Origin: Azospirillum endophyticum
GTDB taxonomy: Bacteria > Pseudomonadota > Alphaproteobacteria > Azospirillales > Azospirillaceae
Length of the DNA stretch: 57,306 nucleotides
NCBI RefSeq assembly: GCF_016595245.1
Contig: NZ_JAENHM010000023.1
Coordinates: forward strand, 133,434-190,739
Reading direction: 5' to 3'
Below the pieces are notes generated by a model. It did not search any database. It was not told the DNA's origin and was given only the letters and a program-made list of their open reading frames with translations. The stretch's first letter is position 1, and each line of letters begins with the position of its first letter. The translations under genes and the position numbers were made by a program. Positions 1 to 7,422 of this stretch are shown piece after piece.

Positions 1-824
1 GTGGAGATCTGAGCCGTACCGGAAGTGGCTGCACGCTGCAGGTTGGTGGAGGTCGTCTGCGTGTTGTCGAAATAGGAGGTCGTGCGGCTTTCCTTGCCGT
101 CCGACACGATGATGTCGCGCGAGCGGCCGTTGGCGCCGCGCACCTCGATCTGGACGCTGGAGAAGCTGCCCGAAGTGCTGGACATCGTGCCCGACAGCTT
201 CAGGCCGGTCAGGCCGTGCGCATTCTCGGCGGCGTTGATGTCGGAGGTCTTGCCTTCGATCGAGCCGTCGCCCTTGATGCGGATCGAGTAGGTGTCGGCC
301 GATTGCACATTGGTGACGCGGGCGTTGTCGACACCGGTGATGGTGTTGACGGCGGCACGGGACGCGCTGGTGCTGTCCATGCTCATGCCGTTGCCGGCGA
401 TCAGGTTCTTGCCGCCGAAGCCGCTGTCGGCGGCCAGCTTGTCGATTTGCCCGCGCAGGGTGTTGAACTGCGAGGACAGCGACTTGCGGGTGGCGATGGA
501 GGCGGCGTCGTTGCCCAGCGCGGCGTAGGCGGCGGTGGTCAGGCCCTTGGCCTGGTCGACCATGGAATCGATCGCGGTCAGGCCCTTGTCGGCGGCCTGG
601 ATGGTGCTGATCGACTGGCCCATCGCGTCCTTCAGCGACGTCAGGTCGCCGGCGCGCTGGTTCAGACCCTTGGCCGAGAAGAAGGCGGTCGGGCCGTCGA
701 GGGCGGTGTTGACCTTGTTGCCCGTCGACAGAATGTTCTGTTTCTTGTTGATCTGCTCCTGCGTGCTTTGCAGCTGCAGCAGGTTGGTGCGCATCGACGA
801 AGAGAGGGTAACGTTGCCAGCCAT
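1..824 (-). CDS. Flagellin (5' part; gene runs off the left edge)
   Basis: This encodes the N-terminal 274 residues of a flagellin, the filament subunit exported by the flagellar type III system. The start MAGNVTLSSSMRTNLLQLQ and the following helical region (QEQINKKQNILSTGNKVN, then ALDGPTAFF) are the conserved flagellin D0/D1 N-terminus; the later part, rich in Ser, Thr, Gly and Asn, looks like the variable surface domain. The reading frame stays open to the window edge, so the C-terminal D0/D1 part is missing only because of the window. The start is ATG at 824, preceded by AAAGGAG (832-838) about 8 nt upstream. A sigma-54-like promoter and a 5'-leader hairpin lie upstream. The neighbouring pseI locus suggests that this filament is glycosylated, which is inference. 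I cannot tell polar from lateral flagellin. Confidence 0.93.
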   Translation of the reverse strand, partial: MAGNVTLSSSMRTNLLQLQSTQEQINKKQNILSTGNKVNTALDGPTAFFSAKGLNQRAGDLTSLKDAMGQSISTIQAADKGLTAIDSMVDQAKGLTTAAYAALGNDAASIATRKSLSSQFNTLRGQIDKLAADSGFGGKNLIAGNGMSMDSTSASRAAVNTITGVDNARVTNVQSADTYSIRIKGDGSIEGKTSDINAAENAHGLTGLKLSGTMSSTSGSFSSVQIEVRGANGRSRDIIVSDGKESRTTSYFDNTQTTSTNLQRAATSGTAQIS

Positions 825-857
825 GATGGCCACTCCTTTGGAGGATCAATGTCCGGT

Positions 858-879
858 GGCGCTGCCCTTTGGGAGCGCC
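858..879 (-). promoter_or_regulatory. 5'-leader hairpin of the flagellin mRNA
   Basis: On the minus strand GGCGCT-CCC-AAA-GGG-C-AGCGCC can fold into a nine-pair hairpin with one bulge and a three-base loop. It ends about 33 nt before the flagellin start codon, just upstream of the ribosome binding site. A second small inverted repeat (GGGGA/TCCCC, 891-905) lies further upstream. In Caulobacter, FlbT acts on the 5' leader of flagellin mRNA; a similar role here is only an inference. Confidence 0.45.
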
Positions 880-918
880 GGAAACCGGAAGGGGACTAAT
901 TCCCCCACCAAAGGGGTA

Positions 919-934
919 GGCAAGAAGCGGGCCA
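919..934 (-). promoter_or_regulatory. Candidate sigma-54 (-24/-12) promoter of the flagellin gene
   Basis: The minus strand reads TGGCCCGCTTCTTGCC. This has the GG and GC dinucleotides exactly 10 bases apart and matches the TGGCAC-N5-TTGC consensus at most positions. A start site about 12 nt downstream of the GC would give a leader of roughly 85 nt before the flagellin ATG. Sigma-54 control of flagellar genes is known in Azospirillum and Caulobacter. No better sigma-28 box was seen. Confidence 0.55.
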
Positions 935-989
935 GTTCAAATTTGCCGGGCTTCCTTGGTAATCCGTACCGATGGGCAGAAAAGAGCCC

Positions 990-1062
990 GGCAAATTTTG
1001 CCTACCCATCGGCAAATTCTGCCGCTTAAGGGGTAGGGCTTGCCGGGGAGGCAGATTCTGCC
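990..1062. repeat. Cluster of 13-bp near-palindromes between fabH-like gene and flagellin
   Basis: Three copies of a near-palindrome lie here: GGCAAATTTTGCC at 990-1002, GGCAAATTCTGCC at 1011-1023 and GGCAGATTCTGCC at 1050-1062. A degenerate half-copy (AAATTTGCC) lies at 939-947. They sit between the end of the ketosynthase gene and the flagellin promoter, the second overlapping neither fully nor cleanly with coding DNA except at the 3' end of the ketosynthase gene. They could be protein-binding sites or part of a degenerate repeat family. Confidence 0.6.
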
Positions 1063-2084
1063 GGGCACTTCCTGCCGGGCAGGATGACCGTTTCACACAC
1101 GGCCAAAGGCCCGACGGCGAGCGCCGCACTGCCCCAGGACCAGCCGACGCCGAAGCCCGACAGCAGCAAACGGCGAGGGCCGGCGGCCAGTCGGTCCGCC
1201 AGTTCCCCGACCAGCGCCAGCGGGATGGAGGCCGAGCTGGTGTTGCCGATCTCCCGCAGGGCGACGACGGTTCGGTCGGCCGGCATCCCGAGCTTCTGGC
1301 CGAGGTGCCGGATCATCTGGGCATTGGCCTGATGCAGGACGAGATGGTCGACCATCTCCGTCGTCCAGCCGGCGCATTCCAGCGCGGCGCGTACGCTGCC
1401 CGGCACCTCGCGCAGGGTGAAGGCGAAGACCTGGGTTCCGTCCATGAACAGGCGGGCCGGTCTTTCGGGATGGCGCATCGCCCCCCCATCCGCCGCCAGA
1501 TAGGGCGCGCCGGCCCCGTCGCTGCCGAGGTCGAAGGCGATGGGTGCGGCTGCACCGTCCAGTTCCAGCGCGGTCGCCGCGGCTCCATCGCCGAACAGCG
1601 GAGCGACCGCGCGATCCTCCGGATCGACCAGCCGCGAAGTGGTGTCGCCGACCAGCAGCAGCGCCCGCCGCCCCGCCGCCTTCAGCAATCCCGCCACGGT
1701 CCAGAGCCCATAGACGAAGCCCGAACAGCCATGGGTGACGTCGAGCACCGCCGCCCCCTTGCGCAGCCCGAGCCGCCGGTGCAGCAGCGAGGCGGTACCG
1801 GGCAGCGTGTAGTCGTGGGTCTGGGTCACCAGAACCAGCAGGTCGATGCTGCCCGGCTCCCAGCCCAGCCCGTCGAGCAGCCGGCGCGCCGCGGCCTCCG
1901 CAAGGTCGCTGGTGCATTGGCCGGCGGCGACGATCCGCCGCTCCTCGATGCCGGTGGCGGCGGCGATCTTGTGGGCCATGTCCCCGCCGAAGCGGCGGGC
2001 GATATCCTCGACCGTCTCGCGCCCTTCCGGCACGCAGCCGACGATTCCGCGCACGCTTACCCCGTCGATCCGGCTGGCCACCAT
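1026..2084 (-). CDS. FabH-like 3-oxoacyl-ACP synthase III
   Basis: This is a thiolase-fold ketosynthase of the KAS III type, which condenses an acyl-CoA starter with malonyl-ACP. The catalytic Cys lies in the motif THGCSGFVYG (about residue 120 from this start), the His in LVLHQANAQ and the Asn in GNTSSAS, so the Cys-His-Asn triad is complete. The 352-residue length is slightly longer than housekeeping FabH. The ATG at 2084 is preferred because an AGGAG lies 8-9 nt upstream; an earlier ATG at 2105 has no good ribosome site. It is the last gene of the minus-strand acyl/nonulosonate operon, next to a FabG-like gene and two ACP genes. This suggests a dedicated ketoacyl-ACP line rather than bulk fatty acid synthesis. 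An analogous pair (VioS/VioR) supplies the 3-hydroxybutyryl group of Pseudomonas syringae flagellin glycan; equivalence here is inference. Confidence 0.85.
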   Translation of the reverse strand: MVASRIDGVSVRGIVGCVPEGRETVEDIARRFGGDMAHKIAAATGIEERRIVAAGQCTSDLAEAAARRLLDGLGWEPGSIDLLVLVTQTHDYTLPGTASLLHRRLGLRKGAAVLDVTHGCSGFVYGLWTVAGLLKAAGRRALLLVGDTTSRLVDPEDRAVAPLFGDGAAATALELDGAAAPIAFDLGSDGAGAPYLAADGGAMRHPERPARLFMDGTQVFAFTLREVPGSVRAALECAGWTTEMVDHLVLHQANAQMIRHLGQKLGMPADRTVVALREIGNTSSASIPLALVGELADRLAAGPRRLLLSGFGVGWSWGSAALAVGPLAVCETVILPGRKCPAESASPASPTP

Positions 2085-2111
2085 CTCCGCCTCTCCTGTC
2101 CACATGCTGCT

Positions 2112-2891
2112 TCAGCAGGTGATGCCGCCGTCCACCGTAAGGGTCTGCCCCGTGACGAAGCCGCCGCCGTCGCCCAGCAGGAAACGGACCAGCGGCACCA
2201 CGTCCGCTGCGGTGCCGAGCCGCCCCAGCGGCGTGCGGCGCACGATCTGATCGCGCTGGCCGTCCGACAGGCTGCCCGACATCTCGGTATCGAGATAGCC
2301 GGGAGCCACCGAGTTGACGGTGATCGCCCGTCGGCCGACCTCGCGCGCCAGCGCCCGAGTCAGCCCGTCCAGCCCGGCCTTGGAGGCCGAATAGGCCGCC
2401 AGCCCGACATAGCCGCGCTGGCCGATGATGGAGGAGATGTTGACGATGCGGCCACCCCTGGCCTCCCCTGCCCGCGCCGTCAGCTTGGCGCGCAGGAAGG
2501 CGCGGGCGGCCTGGAGCGCGCCGGTCAGGTTGGTCTGGATCACCGCCTCGGCATCGACCTCCGGAAAGGTCGCCAGCACGCCTTCCCGGGCGATGCCGGC
2601 ATTGTTGACCAGCCCCCACAGGGGCGCATCGCCTCCCCAGGCGACGGCGGCATCGAAGAAGCTGCGCACCTCGTCCCCATTGCCGATGCGGCAGGGATGC
2701 CAGAACAGATCGGGACTGCTCAGCCGTTCCAAAGCCTCCGACGAGGAGCGGCTGCAGGTGGAGACCCGATAGCCGTCGGCCAGCAGCGCCTCCACCAGGG
2801 CAAGCCCGAGGCCGCGGCTGCCTCCGGTGACGATAACGTGGCGGCGACTTGAGTTGGAGCGGCTGGGTTGGGCCTCGGCGGTTGCGGTCAT
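2112..2891 (-). CDS. FabG-like short-chain dehydrogenase/reductase
   Basis: This is a 259-residue classical SDR, probably a 3-oxoacyl-ACP reductase using NADPH. It has the cofactor motif TGGSRGLG (residues 22-29), NNAG (96-99), the structural Asn in NLTG (121), the catalytic Ser in NISSI (153/154) and the YSASK motif with Tyr167 and Lys171. The C-terminal TVDGG is typical of FabG relatives. The ATG at 2891 overlaps the stop of the upstream ligase gene as ATGA, so translation is likely coupled. With the adjacent FabH-like synthase it could make a 3-hydroxyacyl-ACP. Substrate chain length cannot be read from the sequence. Confidence 0.88.
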   Translation of the reverse strand: MTATAEAQPSRSNSSRRHVIVTGGSRGLGLALVEALLADGYRVSTCSRSSSEALERLSSPDLFWHPCRIGNGDEVRSFFDAAVAWGGDAPLWGLVNNAGIAREGVLATFPEVDAEAVIQTNLTGALQAARAFLRAKLTARAGEARGGRIVNISSIIGQRGYVGLAAYSASKAGLDGLTRALAREVGRRAITVNSVAPGYLDTEMSGSLSDGQRDQIVRRTPLGRLGTAADVVPLVRFLLGDGGGFVTGQTLTVDGGITC

Positions 2892-4099
2892 GATGCTCCC
2901 TTTCGGCTCTTCTTGCCCGCGGCGCTCAACGGGATATGCTCGGCGAAGGTCAGGGCGCGCGGACGGGCGGCCGGCGGCAGATCGGCGGAGACCGCGCGCA
3001 GGGCGGTCCTGAGGGCGGCTTCGTCGGCGCCTGGGATCGGCACGATGGTGGCGGTCAGCAGATGGCCGGTGATCGGGCTTGGCACTGCGACGACCGCGGC
3101 ATCCGCAACCCCGTCCACCGCCAGCAGGCGCCGTTCCACCGCTTCCGGGGAAACCTTCACCCCGCCGACATTGACCAGTCCGTCGAGCCGGCCGGCGAAG
3201 AGCAAGCGGTCGCCTTGGCGCTCCACGAGGTCGCCTGTGGACAGCCAGCCCTGGCGATCGACCGCATCCGCTGCCGCGCGGGGGCTGCGCACCTCGAGGA
3301 CGCCGTCGGCGATGCGCAGGGCCAGCCCGTCCGGCGCATCGTCCAGCCATGCCGCCGGAAAGCCGGCCCGGCCGTCGGCGACGGCGAACAGCGCTCCAGC
3401 CTCCGTCGATGCGTAGATGTGGCGCAGCCGGGCACGGGGAAACCGCTCCGCCAGCCGGTCGAGAAGCGGTTGGTCGGCGGCCTCGCCCCCGAGCGTCACC
3501 GCATCCAACGGCAATTCCGCCTCGCCCAGCGCCATCAGGAAGGCACGCCAGAAGCTGGGGGTTCCGCTGACATGGGTCACGGCGTGGCGCCGCGCCATCT
3601 GCGCCAGTTCCGCAACGAGGCCTCCGGCCGGCCGCTCCCCGGCAGCGCTGCCCCTGGGGACGGCCACCAGCAGCGCACCTGCCGCCGCCGCGGTCAGCAT
3701 CACCTGCAGGCCGGCGAACGCGCCCGGATCGTAGGTCAGCAGCCAGCGCGCCCCCTCATCGGCCACACCGCGCAGACGGCCGCGCAGGCGGGCGAAGTCA
3801 TGGCGCAGGCGCTTGGGCGTACCGGTGGTGCCGGAGCTTTCCAAGGTGACGGAAAAGCCCTGCCCCGGTTGGCAATCGGCATCCCGGGCATTGGCGTCCG
3901 GCACGCCGCGGGCCAGCAGAAGCCCCTGCCCGGCCGCTTCCGCGGCGGCCACCGCGGCCAGCACGCGGGATGGGCGGTCGGCCTGGATGATGCCGCCCGC
4001 CGGCACCGGCAATGCGGCAAGTTCCTTCCAGCCGAATGACTCTTCCCCTTCGATCAGGCGGAAGGCGGGATGCATCCAATCGGGGCGGCGGCCCGTCAT
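2888..4099 (-). CDS. Short AMP-dependent acyl ligase (ANL superfamily)
   Basis: This 403-residue adenylating enzyme carries the A3 P-loop SSGTTGTPK at 88-96, the TGDL motif, the hinge/A8 region around GRLDGLVNVGGVKVSP and a C-terminal Lys near residue 396 (LSAAGKK). It would activate a carboxylic acid as acyl-AMP and pass it to CoA or, given the neighbours, to a carrier protein. ANL enzymes normally have about 150 or more residues before the P-loop; here there are only about 87, so most of the N-terminal subdomain is missing. The start codon overlaps the ACP gene stop (ATGA at 4096-4099), and coupling is tight on both sides. Short acyl-ACP ligases of this kind occur in modification loci; the substrate is unknown. 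Confidence 0.82.
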   Translation of the reverse strand: MTGRRPDWMHPAFRLIEGEESFGWKELAALPVPAGGIIQADRPSRVLAAVAAAEAAGQGLLLARGVPDANARDADCQPGQGFSVTLESSGTTGTPKRLRHDFARLRGRLRGVADEGARWLLTYDPGAFAGLQVMLTAAAAGALLVAVPRGSAAGERPAGGLVAELAQMARRHAVTHVSGTPSFWRAFLMALGEAELPLDAVTLGGEAADQPLLDRLAERFPRARLRHIYASTEAGALFAVADGRAGFPAAWLDDAPDGLALRIADGVLEVRSPRAAADAVDRQGWLSTGDLVERQGDRLLFAGRLDGLVNVGGVKVSPEAVERRLLAVDGVADAAVVAVPSPITGHLLTATIVPIPGADEAALRTALRAVSADLPPAARPRALTFAEHIPLSAAGKKSRKGAS

Positions 4100-4344
4100 G
4101 CGGGGACGGTGTAGAGTGCCGCCAGTTCGCCGACGGTAGCGAACTGCCGGAAGCCCTCGCGGAAGGGATCCTGGCCGGTCCGCTGCTCGAGCACCACCAG
4201 CAGGGTGGCGAGGTCGAGCGAGTCGATGGGCAAATCCCCGTCCAGGAAGCGGCTGCCCGCCGTCAGGGGTGGCAGCACCTCCCCCTTGTCGGCGGCGATG
4301 CGGCCGAGTTCCTCGGCGATCAAGGCGAAGATGCTGTCGGTCAT
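4096..4344 (-). CDS. Acyl carrier protein (first of two in this operon)
   Basis: This 82-residue acidic helical protein has the phosphopantetheine attachment motif DSLD with Ser42, preceded by LDGDLPI. The size and the four-helix pattern fit an acyl carrier protein. It overlaps the downstream ligase gene by 4 nt, and its own start overlaps the hydrolase stop by 4 nt (ATGA at 4341-4344). It presumably carries the acyl group loaded by the ligase or built by the FabH/FabG-like pair. It is too divergent from the usual AcpP to be assumed housekeeping. Confidence 0.88.
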   Translation of the reverse strand: MTDSIFALIAEELGRIAADKGEVLPPLTAGSRFLDGDLPIDSLDLATLLVVLEQRTGQDPFREGFRQFATVGELAALYTVPA

Positions 4345-5201
4345 GGTCTGGTCAATTCAGCGGACTGTGGATCGTCGCAACCGTCCAGGAAGGTCCGGAT
4401 GGCTGCGGTCACCGGGCTGGCGGCCTCGATATGCGGCAGGTGACCGGCATTGTCGAAGACGCGGAACGGAGCAGCCGGGGGCAGCCGGTCGGGCGGCGGC
4501 AACGGGATGATGCGGTCGGCGCGGCCCCACAGAACCTGGATCGGCATCCGGTAAGCGCTCCAGTCCACCGGCGGGCCGCCGTAGGCATGGGCGGCGAAGG
4601 ACCGCTCGATGATCCGCTCCAGCCCGGCCCGGCGGACCGGGTCGCCGCCCTGGGCATGCAGCACCTCGGCGAAGCGGGGGATCAGCGGCGACGGGCCGGC
4701 GAACAGCCGTTCGGCGCAAGCCCGTCCCTCCGCCACGTCGACTGGCGCGATGGCGCGGCGCAGAAAATCCAGGTCGAAGGGCGTGCCCAGACCGGCGCTG
4801 GACAGCAGCGTCAGGCTCGCCACCCGGCCCGGCACCAGCGCAGCCAGTTCGCGCGCGACATAGCCGCCCATCGAATGACCGACCAGATGCACCCGGGGCA
4901 GTTCCAGCCCGTCGAGGAACTCGACCAGCCAGGGGGCGAAGTCGGCGACCCGTCCGCTGCCGACGTCGGCCGTCGACCCGCCATGCCCCGGCAGATCGAC
5001 GGCGATGGCCCGGCGTCGGGCCGACAGGGCAGACAGGTTGAACTGCCAGGTTAGGCGGTCGCCGGCAAAACCATGCAGAAGCAGGACGGGCACCCCGCCG
5101 CTGCCGACCGACAGGTAGGCCGCTTGTCCGCCGGCGACGGCGACGGCACCGGACCGCAGGCGGCTTCCCTCCGAGACGGGCCTGGAAACGGGTGAGGGCA
5201 C
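4341..5201 (-). CDS. Alpha/beta hydrolase
   Basis: This 286-residue protein has the oxyanion region LLHGFAGD and the nucleophile elbow GHSMGG (Ser110). A later Asp in WGRADRIIP and a His in NAGHLPHIE complete the Ser-Asp-His triad. The start is GTG at 5201, 3 nt after the stop of the second ACP gene; no ATG near the conserved region fits better. Sitting between two ACP genes, it may act as an acyl-ACP thioesterase or acyltransferase that releases or transfers the acyl group. This role is inferred from context only; the family itself is functionally broad. Confidence 0.8.
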   Translation of the reverse strand: MPSPVSRPVSEGSRLRSGAVAVAGGQAAYLSVGSGGVPVLLLHGFAGDRLTWQFNLSALSARRRAIAVDLPGHGGSTADVGSGRVADFAPWLVEFLDGLELPRVHLVGHSMGGYVARELAALVPGRVASLTLLSSAGLGTPFDLDFLRRAIAPVDVAEGRACAERLFAGPSPLIPRFAEVLHAQGGDPVRRAGLERIIERSFAAHAYGGPPVDWSAYRMPIQVLWGRADRIIPLPPPDRLPPAAPFRVFDNAGHLPHIEAASPVTAAIRTFLDGCDDPQSAELTRP

Positions 5202-5204
5202 CGG

Positions 5205-5438
5205 TCAGGCCGCGACCGGCGCACCCGCCAAGGCCAGCAGATCGCCGACCGTCTTGACCTTCGCCAGCTTCTCGCCTTCGACCACCACGCCGGTCTTCTC
5301 GTCCACCAGCGCGATGAAGCTGATGACCGCCAGCGAATCCCAGGCATCCAGGGATTCCAGGGTCTCGTCGCCAGTCAGCGTGCCGGGATCCAGTTCAAGC
5401 ATCTCGTCGAGGGCGAGAAGGAATTCCTTGCGATCCAT
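5205..5438 (-). CDS. Acyl carrier protein (second of two in this operon)
   Basis: This 77-residue acidic protein has the phosphopantetheine motif DSLA with Ser35 inside LDAWDSLAVIS. It differs strongly from the first carrier protein, so the two are not a recent duplication and may hold different intermediates. It ends 3 nt before the GTG start of the hydrolase gene. An 87-nt gap separates it from the upstream SpsF-like gene. The AAGGAGAATAGCTT stretch before the ATG at 5438 provides a good ribosome site. Confidence 0.87.
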   Translation of the reverse strand: MDRKEFLLALDEMLELDPGTLTGDETLESLDAWDSLAVISFIALVDEKTGVVVEGEKLAKVKTVGDLLALAGAPVAA

Positions 5439-5525
5439 AAGCTATTCTCCTTGGTCGAACCGCGGCGGCCGATCCGCGGCGGTGGATCGGTGAGCCCCGA
5501 TCGCATGTCCGGCAGGCCGGTCCCG

Positions 5526-6272
5526 TCAGTGCAGCGTCTTTTGCCGGACCGAACGGTTGATGTCCACCCAGTCGGGGTGATCATGAAGAAGTTTGCAACA
5601 ATCCTGCCAGCCGAAATCGGGGTTGGCCGGCAGCAATGCTTCCAGCATGCGCCGCACCAATGCGTAATCGGCAGGCTCGTCGACGCACCAGCGCTGGCCG
5701 GCCGGATCCACCGGCGTCTCCGGAACCAGCGGGGATCCCAACCGGAAGCGGTCGGGACGGTTGTAGATGTAGGGGGTGACATGCTCACGCTCCGCCGGGT
5801 CGGCGGCGTCGGCCGCAGCCTCGTCCAGCAGGCGGCGCGGGAAGATCTCGGCATCCAGGCCGCGCGGGAAGCGGGTGCTGTCGATCGACAGATAGTCGAG
5901 CGGCGGCCCCCCACGGAAGGCGGCGATCAGACGGCCGACCAGGGCCGGGTCGATCAGCGGACAATCCGCGGTGACGCGCACCACCAGATCGGCCCCGGCC
6001 AGCGCCGCTGCGCCGGCAAAGCGGCCGAGCACATCCTGCTCGTCGCCGCGGAATACGGCGAAACCCAGTCCCTGTGCGCATTCCACCACCGGATCGTCGG
6101 TGGCATTCACCGTCGTCGCCAGCATCACCCCATCCAGCCCCGGCGTGCGGGACAGCCGTTCCAGGTGATGTGCCAGCAGCGGCCGGCCGGCGGCCGGCAG
6201 CAGCACCTTGCCCGGCAGCCGGGTGGAGGTCATACGGGCCTGCGAGATGGCGACGATGCGCGGCTCATCCAT
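5526..6272 (-). CDS. SpsF-like cytidylyl/nucleotidyltransferase
   Basis: This 248-residue protein belongs to the SpsF/NTP_transf_3 group, found in spore-coat and nonulosonic-acid loci. The N-terminal nucleotide-binding motif QARMTSTRLPGKVLL (about 11-25) and the VRVTADCPLIDP motif (about 101) are clear. In this position it most likely activates the pseudaminic-type sugar to its CMP form, taking the place of PseF, or acts on a precursor. Its ATG lies inside the last codons of pseI (8-nt overlap), so the two proteins are probably made together. A sugar-modifying role other than CMP activation is possible. Confidence 0.8.
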   Translation of the reverse strand: MDEPRIVAISQARMTSTRLPGKVLLPAAGRPLLAHHLERLSRTPGLDGVMLATTVNATDDPVVECAQGLGFAVFRGDEQDVLGRFAGAAALAGADLVVRVTADCPLIDPALVGRLIAAFRGGPPLDYLSIDSTRFPRGLDAEIFPRRLLDEAAADAADPAEREHVTPYIYNRPDRFRLGSPLVPETPVDPAGQRWCVDEPADYALVRRMLEALLPANPDFGWQDCCKLLHDHPDWVDINRSVRQKTLH

Positions 6273-7359
6273 GCGGTTCCTCCCGCAGGGGCGCCAACAT
6301 GTCCCAGTTCAGTGGCTCCCCGCGGCTCAGGCGGCGGCCGGCGCGGCGGCCGATCACCTCCGGCAGATGCTTGGGCGCCATGCCGAAGCCGGGGCGGATG
6401 GAGCGGACATTGGCGGCCGTCAGCGGCTGTCCCGCCTCCACATCGGCGACGACATAGAGGGAGCGGCGATAGTCGCGTCCACCGGCCTCGCTGGGCTTCA
6501 CCGCATAATCGACCCTGCCCATGGCGGCGGTCGCCGCGCGGACGGCGTCGGCCATCGCCTTGAACTCCGCCGGCTCCAGGGAAAAGGCGCTGTCGACCCC
6601 TCCGTCGGCGCGCGACAGGGTGAAGTGTTTTTCGATCACCGTGGCACCCATCGCCGCGGCGGCGACCGGCACGGCGATGCCCTGGCTGTGGTCGGACAGC
6701 CCGGCGGTGACGCCACCGAAGCACGCGGCCAGATGCGGGATGGTCCGGAGGTTGCAGTCCTCCGGCGGGGTGGGATAGCCGCTGACGCAATGGAGCAGGG
6801 CCAGCGGCACATCGCCGGCTGCGGCCACCGCCTCCTCGATCTCGCCCAGCGTCGCGAGGCCGGTGGACATGATCAGCGGCTTGCCGGATCGGGCGGCACG
6901 GCGGATCAGGGGCAGATCGATCAGCTCGAAGGACGCGATCTTGAAGGCCGGGGCGTCGAGTTCCTCCAGCAATTCGATGGCGGTTTCGTCGAAGGGGGAG
7001 CTGAAGATGGTCAGCCCCAGGGAACGAGCCCGCTGGAACAGCGGCGCATGCCAATCCCACGGGGTGTGCGCCTCGCGATAGAGGTCGTGCAGGGTCCGCC
7101 CGCCCCACAGCCCGCCTTCCAGCCGGAAGCCGGGTCCGTCATGGGCGATGGTGATGGTATCGGCGGTGTAGGTCTGCAGCTTGACCGCATCGGCGCCCGC
7201 CTCCTTCGCCGCCTCGACCAGCGCCAGGGCGCGGCCCAGGTCGCCGTTGTGGTTCCCCGACATTTCCGCGATCAGGTAGGGCGGATGGTCCAAGCCGATC
7301 GGACGGCCGGCAATGGACATCGGCGGTCGGCTGGGATGGATGGGCATGGCGTTCGGCAA
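6265..7359 (-). CDS. pseI: Pseudaminic acid synthase
   Basis: This is a NeuB-family enzyme that condenses phosphoenolpyruvate with a 6-deoxy-diacetamido-hexose to make pseudaminic acid. The match to PseI is strong: AEMSGNHNGDL near the N-terminus, ADAVKLQTYTADT, IFSSPFDETA, KIASFELIDLPLIR and the run GATVIEKHFTLSRADGGVDS (20 residues), followed by a C-terminal SAF (antifreeze-like) domain with RSIRPGFG. The length of 364 residues is a little above usual. An internal ATG at 7320 (MSIAGRPIG) is an alternative start that would give 351 residues. PseB, PseC, PseH and PseG are not in this window, so the precursor must be made elsewhere. Next to a flagellin gene, the product is probably used for flagellin glycosylation. 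Confidence 0.92.
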   Translation of the reverse strand: MPNAMPIHPSRPPMSIAGRPIGLDHPPYLIAEMSGNHNGDLGRALALVEAAKEAGADAVKLQTYTADTITIAHDGPGFRLEGGLWGGRTLHDLYREAHTPWDWHAPLFQRARSLGLTIFSSPFDETAIELLEELDAPAFKIASFELIDLPLIRRAARSGKPLIMSTGLATLGEIEEAVAAAGDVPLALLHCVSGYPTPPEDCNLRTIPHLAACFGGVTAGLSDHSQGIAVPVAAAAMGATVIEKHFTLSRADGGVDSAFSLEPAEFKAMADAVRAATAAMGRVDYAVKPSEAGGRDYRRSLYVVADVEAGQPLTAANVRSIRPGFGMAPKHLPEVIGRRAGRRLSRGEPLNWDMLAPLREEPHG

Positions 7360-7422
7360 GGGACGGCTTTCCAGCGGATACGAACTGACAGGATCAGTCT
7401 TTCACGGAAATGTGAAGGAAGG

